Below the pieces are notes generated by a model. That model saw nothing but the letters and a program-made list of their open reading frames with translations, was not told where the DNA came from and did no database searches. A program made the position numbers and the translations under genes. A stretch of 64,000 nt of DNA from Pempheris klunzingeri (Eukaryota > Chordata > Actinopteri > Acropomatiformes > Pempheridae), in assembly GCF_042242105.1 (NCBI RefSeq), contig NC_092012.1:21746043-21810042 (forward strand). Direction: 5' to 3'. Shown piece by piece: positions 57,258 to 64,000 of the stretch; position 1 is the stretch's first letter, and every line of letters begins with the position of its first letter.

Positions 57258-59316
57258 ATGCTGTGCCTCGGACTGGGCTGTCTGCTGCTCCAGCTGTTTG
57301 TGGCGTCTGGGACCGAGCTCACGTTTGAGCTCCCCGACAACGACAAGCAATGTTTCTACGAGGAACTGGAGAAAGACGTGAAGTTTGACATAGACTTCCA
57401 AGTGAGTTCCTCTGCAAACTTCAGCCCTGTCCCTCTGTGTTTACAAGACGCAGCCAAAGTTGTTTTTTAGCTGTGTGGCTGTTAGAGTGGGTCAGGCCTC
57501 TTGTTAGTGGAAAGGAAGAACATGTATTGTTTTACTACATTATATCAAAATGCATCTGCTTTTAGTAAGGGGGAGCTCAGGTGGCCTCATCAAACCCGTT
57601 ACCTGTTGTTTAATACCAGTTAAATTCTTACAAAATGTCTTTTGGAAAATGTTCTCTCAGCAACCTACCTAACTGGTTTCCTGCCAGTTGTTGTCAGTTC
57701 AACAATGCACAGTCCATATATTACAACATATGTTACGATGGTCCAACTATTATTTCATTATCACCATTATGTCTTTGGTGTGTGTTTCTCTTCTTTCAGG
57801 TGATTTCAGGTGGCAACTATGACGTGGACTGCTTTGTCACTGATCCTCAAAACAATGTGTTGTATAATGAGAAGAAGAAGCAGTACGACAGCTTCTCTCA
57901 CACCACAGCGATGATGGGCGTCTACAAAGTCTGCTTTAGCAATGAGTTCTCCACTTTCACACATAAAATAGTGTACCTAGAGTTCCGCCACGGAGAGGAG
58001 GAACCCCTCCTGCAGAGCATGTCCAGTGCCACAGCACTGACTCAGGTAAGTCTGGGGATCTTGGTTTACAACTACGAGGGAGAAGGTGTAGAAATGCAGG
58101 AGCGGACTGTGGCTGTCACCTGACTCGGTGTGAGTGGGTATAAATAAAGTCGGACCATTGTTCAATAAAGATCAAACGTGCGCAATCAAAATGTTCACAG
58201 GACCACAAAATGGCATGTGTTTGCCTTCATGTTAGAGTTTTTCCATCGCTGCCTTGCTGAGCATTCTGTTTGGTCTCATTCCTCAGATTGTAAACACTTG
58301 CAAAAAAAAAAGAGACAAAAAGAAAACCACATATTGTCACATTCATTATATGAACCAATAATAATAATAATGATAATGCATTTTATTTGTAGTGCTCTTT
58401 ACATTAGCAAAGCTCAAAGTGCTACATAAAACACCAACAGGCAAATAAATAATTGAAAAATCAGTCAGCATCATAAACACAGCAAAAGAGAAAGAAACAG
58501 CAATAGTGTTGTGCTCAGGAGGCTATGCTAACTAATCAGCTTTTTAGGTGATAGCAAGTGCATTATTAAAACGACAGGACATTTACAGTATAGTTAGTTT
58601 AGCTGCAGAAGTTTGATGTCTGTGCTTCACTAGGTGGAGCTAAAGTTCTTCTGATTTATGTCTCAGCATGTAGTGGAAATATTGATTCAACCATGGCTGA
58701 ATATTTTCTTTCAGTGTGCTCTCCTTACCCCACAATACCTGGATGTGTTGACACCCCTTTTTGGACAGTTCCTCTCTTTTAGTTTTACACAAACTGCGGT
58801 CAGAAATGTCAAACATTTTCATAAATACTGCAGCTTCCATCATTACATCTTATCAGAACAGAGAATAGAGCATCAAATTCAGCCTACTTTCATAGGTCCC
58901 TAGTTATGGATATTGTATGCTGTGCTTTAATATTATATATATGGTTCATTTTGGCTGCTTAAAGTCCTGGGACTTTAGGAAAAAGTGTAGGAAGTTGAAG
59001 TGAATCTGCTCAGAGATTATATTTCAACGCCCCAGGCTGCACTGAACACCTGTTTAATCTGTGTTGATCATTCTACTTTCAGTTGGAGTCGTCTTGCGTC
59101 TCCATTCATGAGATCCTGAAGGTGGTGGCTGACTCGCAGACGTGGTACAGACTGAGAGAGGCATATGACCGCACGAAAGCAGAGCATCTCCTCGAGCGGG
59201 TGACATACTGGTCTGCTGGAGAAACAGTCCTGCTGTTTGTCATTGGCATCGGTCAAGTCATGTTGCTCAAGAGCTTCTTCACTGAGAGGAAAAGCTCTGT
59301 GGCTGCCACCACTTAG
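57258..59316 (+). CDS. tmed3: transmembrane p24 trafficking protein 3 (complete, 3 exons, 207 aa)
   Basis: TMED3 (p24 gamma) is a single-pass cargo receptor cycling between ER and Golgi in COPI/COPII vesicles. Exons are 57258-57401, 57800-58045 and 59083-59316, all in phase 0. The start ATG sits in GCCACCATG, a perfect initiation context. The order is: signal peptide ([18 protein letters not shown]); GOLD domain from [13 protein letters not shown] to about residue 115, with the two cysteines of that fold (KQCF and KVCFSNEF); membrane-proximal coiled coil with YRLREAYDR; transmembrane helix about 172-193; and a short cytosolic tail [12 protein letters not shown] with the FF pair needed for coat binding. 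Human TMED3 is 217 aa with the same architecture and [10 protein letters not shown] tail. Its place next to rasgrf1 and mir184 matches human. Confidence 0.95.
58143..58169 (+). terminator. possible intronic polyadenylation signals in tmed3 intron 2
   Basis: Two AATAAA hexamers (58143-58148 and 58164-58169) follow a frame that reads through the exon 2 donor to a stop at 58121-58123. Use of these signals would give a shorter protein; see findings. The downstream region contains GTTTGCC and TTTGGTCT words but no strong GU-rich element I can be sure of. Confidence 0.3.
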
Positions 59317-60740
59317 AACCTGTAGTCTTGCGATGCCCTCAGAAAGACAGTTGGAACCTCATCACTGTGAATCTGGAGATTAGCACACATTGTCTAGTAG
59401 CTTCACCAAACCCTGTTGTTGGAGGAATAGTTGGGGACATTTTCTTAGTTTTTCCTGTTTAACCTGGGGTCAGACAAAAGCAAATGCCTTTCCCATGTCT
59501 GTGCTCTGAATAGCAACAACATGTATACTTGTGTTGAAAATGAGATTGACACCTTTCAACCGTGCACAGATCATTTATTATACTTTGTACCACATCAAAC
59601 AGAGTTAGTGTAATCTATCTGTTAATGACCTGGGTTGCCTTACAAGCAGGTTTTTCATCTGGATACTCAGCCATTACATAGAGAACTGTGGCACATTGAT
59701 GTGTTTCTTCTGAATGTCAGTTTTATTTGTTTTATAGCATGTTATGGTTATTATCTTAATTTATGTGCAAAAAGTTGTTAAGAGTTGTAAGAGCTCAGTC
59801 TCCCTCATGCCCTTGTGTCTCATACAAAGTGCCTTGAGAAAATTCCTTTTGCATTTCTTACCAAGCTGAAAGTTTACCATTTAAATGTGTGTAACATGCC
59901 TCTCTGTTGTTACTGATTGACTGGATTCCCTCATAATGCTAGAAATGATTACAGGTGTGCGCTATTTCATAATGAAACATGTTTAGTGTCGTTGTGACAG
60001 AAGTGACATTGTTTTTTTCCACCTGTTTGTTTATCTGTCTATTTCATTTCTGTAAAAACCTGTCAAAAATTTGCAAATCCACTTTCTTATCATTGTGGGA
60101 TCAGGGTTAGCATTCTGAGCATTTTGGGGGTATTTTCTGGTAATGTGATGGCAATTCAGATCCAGGCTCACTTCAAAATGGAACTGAAAAAGTTTACAGA
60201 AGAACCATGTTTTATCATTCAGTAGGAAGCATAGATAGTTGTGCAGGACATAATCTTTCTTAGTGTTTTCCATTTGAAATGTGAACCCCACATTACAGGA
60301 CTTAATGAAAGCTGTTTTTGGCTAATGGTAAATCATTTTTGAAATGCACCGCAAACAGAGCCTGTGTCTTGTTCTTTCTAGCTGTGACCCTGTGGCCCTG
60401 TGGCCCTGTGGGCTGCTGCTGTACTCTGCCCTGAGGCACATGGCTAGTTAACGTTGATTAGACACTGATGCTTTAACCTGTCGGCAAGTGGGAAGTATGC
60501 GCAGCTTCATAAACCGTGTCGATGGAATGCCCCTCAGGATCTCAATGGAACATAACACTAGCTATAATATAGAGTATTCAGATTTTAATCTCTCAAATGG
60601 GATTTTAACACAAGGAATGTTGACATAGATTTTTGTGTCTACATACGAATGCCTTTGCTCCTCCAACACATTCACATTTCTCATATGATACGTTGTGGTA
60701 AAGGGTGGCCTGGCCTGGCCTGGCCTGCCTCCAGACCAGG
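59317..60740. other. tmed3 3' UTR and the gap before idh2
   Basis: After the tmed3 stop the sequence is non-coding. I could not find a clear AATAAA to mark the transcript end, so the UTR length is unknown. Short tandem blocks occur near 60383-60410 (GTGGCCCT units) and 60706-60728 (TGGCC units). No gene was recognised on either strand. Confidence 0.5.
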
Positions 60741-60759
60741 CTGCAACAGCAAGGAGGCC

Positions 60760-60977
60760 TGACGTCAACTTGAACATGAACTCAACACTGAATTCGACGA
60801 GCGCTCGTGGCCAATCAGAGTGCTCTGCTTACGCTGACGTGCGAGGAACTCATTGACTCTTACGCACAGTTAATGCTTTTACGTCCTGCGTCACCAGTTT
60901 ACCGGTTCTACCCATGGCACTACCGACCCGCCGTCAGGTGCATTCATAGAAGGCGCACAGTTCAGTCCGGTTTGAAC
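60760..60977 (+). promoter_or_regulatory. idh2: idh2 proximal promoter and leader
   Basis: Upstream of the idh2 ATG at 60978 there is a full cAMP-response palindrome TGACGTCA (60760-60767), a CCAAT box (60811-60815) and another TGACGTG (60835-60841). CpG density rises and no TATA box is obvious, as usual for a housekeeping metabolic gene. Factor binding is inferred from motif only. Confidence 0.5.
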
Positions 60978-63730
<2,753 letters not shown>

Positions 63731-63752
63731 GTAAGAGCCAACAGGTGACACC

Positions 63753-63756
<4 letters not shown>

Positions 63757-63783
<27 letters not shown>

Positions 63784-63784
63784 T
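63757..63784. repeat. (TG)n microsatellite in idh2 intron 8
   Basis: About 12 TG units begin some 30 bases after the exon 8 donor. The remaining sequence to 64000 is intronic and shows no further exon. Confidence 0.9.
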
Positions 63785-64000
63785 GTTGGATCTAATTACA
63801 CTTTCAGACACCAAGAGTGAGGGAATGTTTGCAAAGACCCAAACACATTTTACACCCAAATATTCAGTGGACATATTAAGGGCTGGGACTTGGTGTTAGG
63901 TTTGAAATTGGACTTAAATTTTGAACAAGGGTTTCAGTTGAAGTTGTGACTAGGGTATTGTGTTATTGTGCCAAATATTAGGTGGAGTTACACTGTCATG

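Overview
The window is nuclear DNA from a teleost fish. Its genes have many short exons with GT/AG borders. It is dense in fish-type Tc1/mariner, piggyBac, hAT and Harbinger-like elements and microsatellites, and its proteins read as vertebrate orthologues. No prokaryotic, viral or CRISPR features were seen. No tools were run: exon borders come from reading splice sites and checking that codon phase carries from exon to exon. Gene names come from recognising protein families.

Layout. Positions 1-1990: on the minus strand, the first two coding exons of a cathepsin H gene (ctsh). Its first intron holds a piggyBac-like element with a Tc1 miniature element nested in it. About 2012-28600: the whole rasgrf1 gene, minus strand, 27 coding exons and 1256 codons, encoding a PH-IQ-DH-PH-RasGEFN-CDC25 exchange factor. 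Its introns carry many dispersed repeats, including a three-layer nested insertion just upstream of exon 2. About 28.7-47.1 kb: a gene-poor interval with MITE-like elements, two short telomere-type (TTAGGG) arrays and a broken Tc1 copy. 47145-47226: the microRNA gene mir184, plus strand. 49444-55840: a short-chain dehydrogenase of the retinol dehydrogenase 11-14 group, minus strand, seven exons and 329 codons. Its introns hold a decayed Tc1 copy and an apparently intact Tc1 transposon inserted into a LINE tail. 57258-59316: tmed3 (p24 gamma cargo receptor), plus strand. 60978-63730: the first eight exons of idh2 (mitochondrial NADP-isocitrate dehydrogenase), plus strand, running off the right edge.

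The order ctsh - rasgrf1 - mir184 - tmed3 matches the human 15q25.1 neighbourhood as I know it, with idh2 also from human chromosome 15q. This is therefore a conserved vertebrate block rather than a functional operon-like cluster, and the genes work in separate processes: lysosomal proteolysis, Ras/Rac signalling, post-transcriptional control, retinoid/aldehyde metabolism, ER-Golgi transport and mitochondrial NADPH supply.

I found no clearly new biological system. The observations most worth a second look are mir184, the intact DD34E transposon with IR/DR-type ends, the telomere-type array that replaces part of a Tc1 copy, the three-layer nested insertion, a possible intronically polyadenylated tmed3 isoform, and an uncharacterised hairpin near 48.3 kb.
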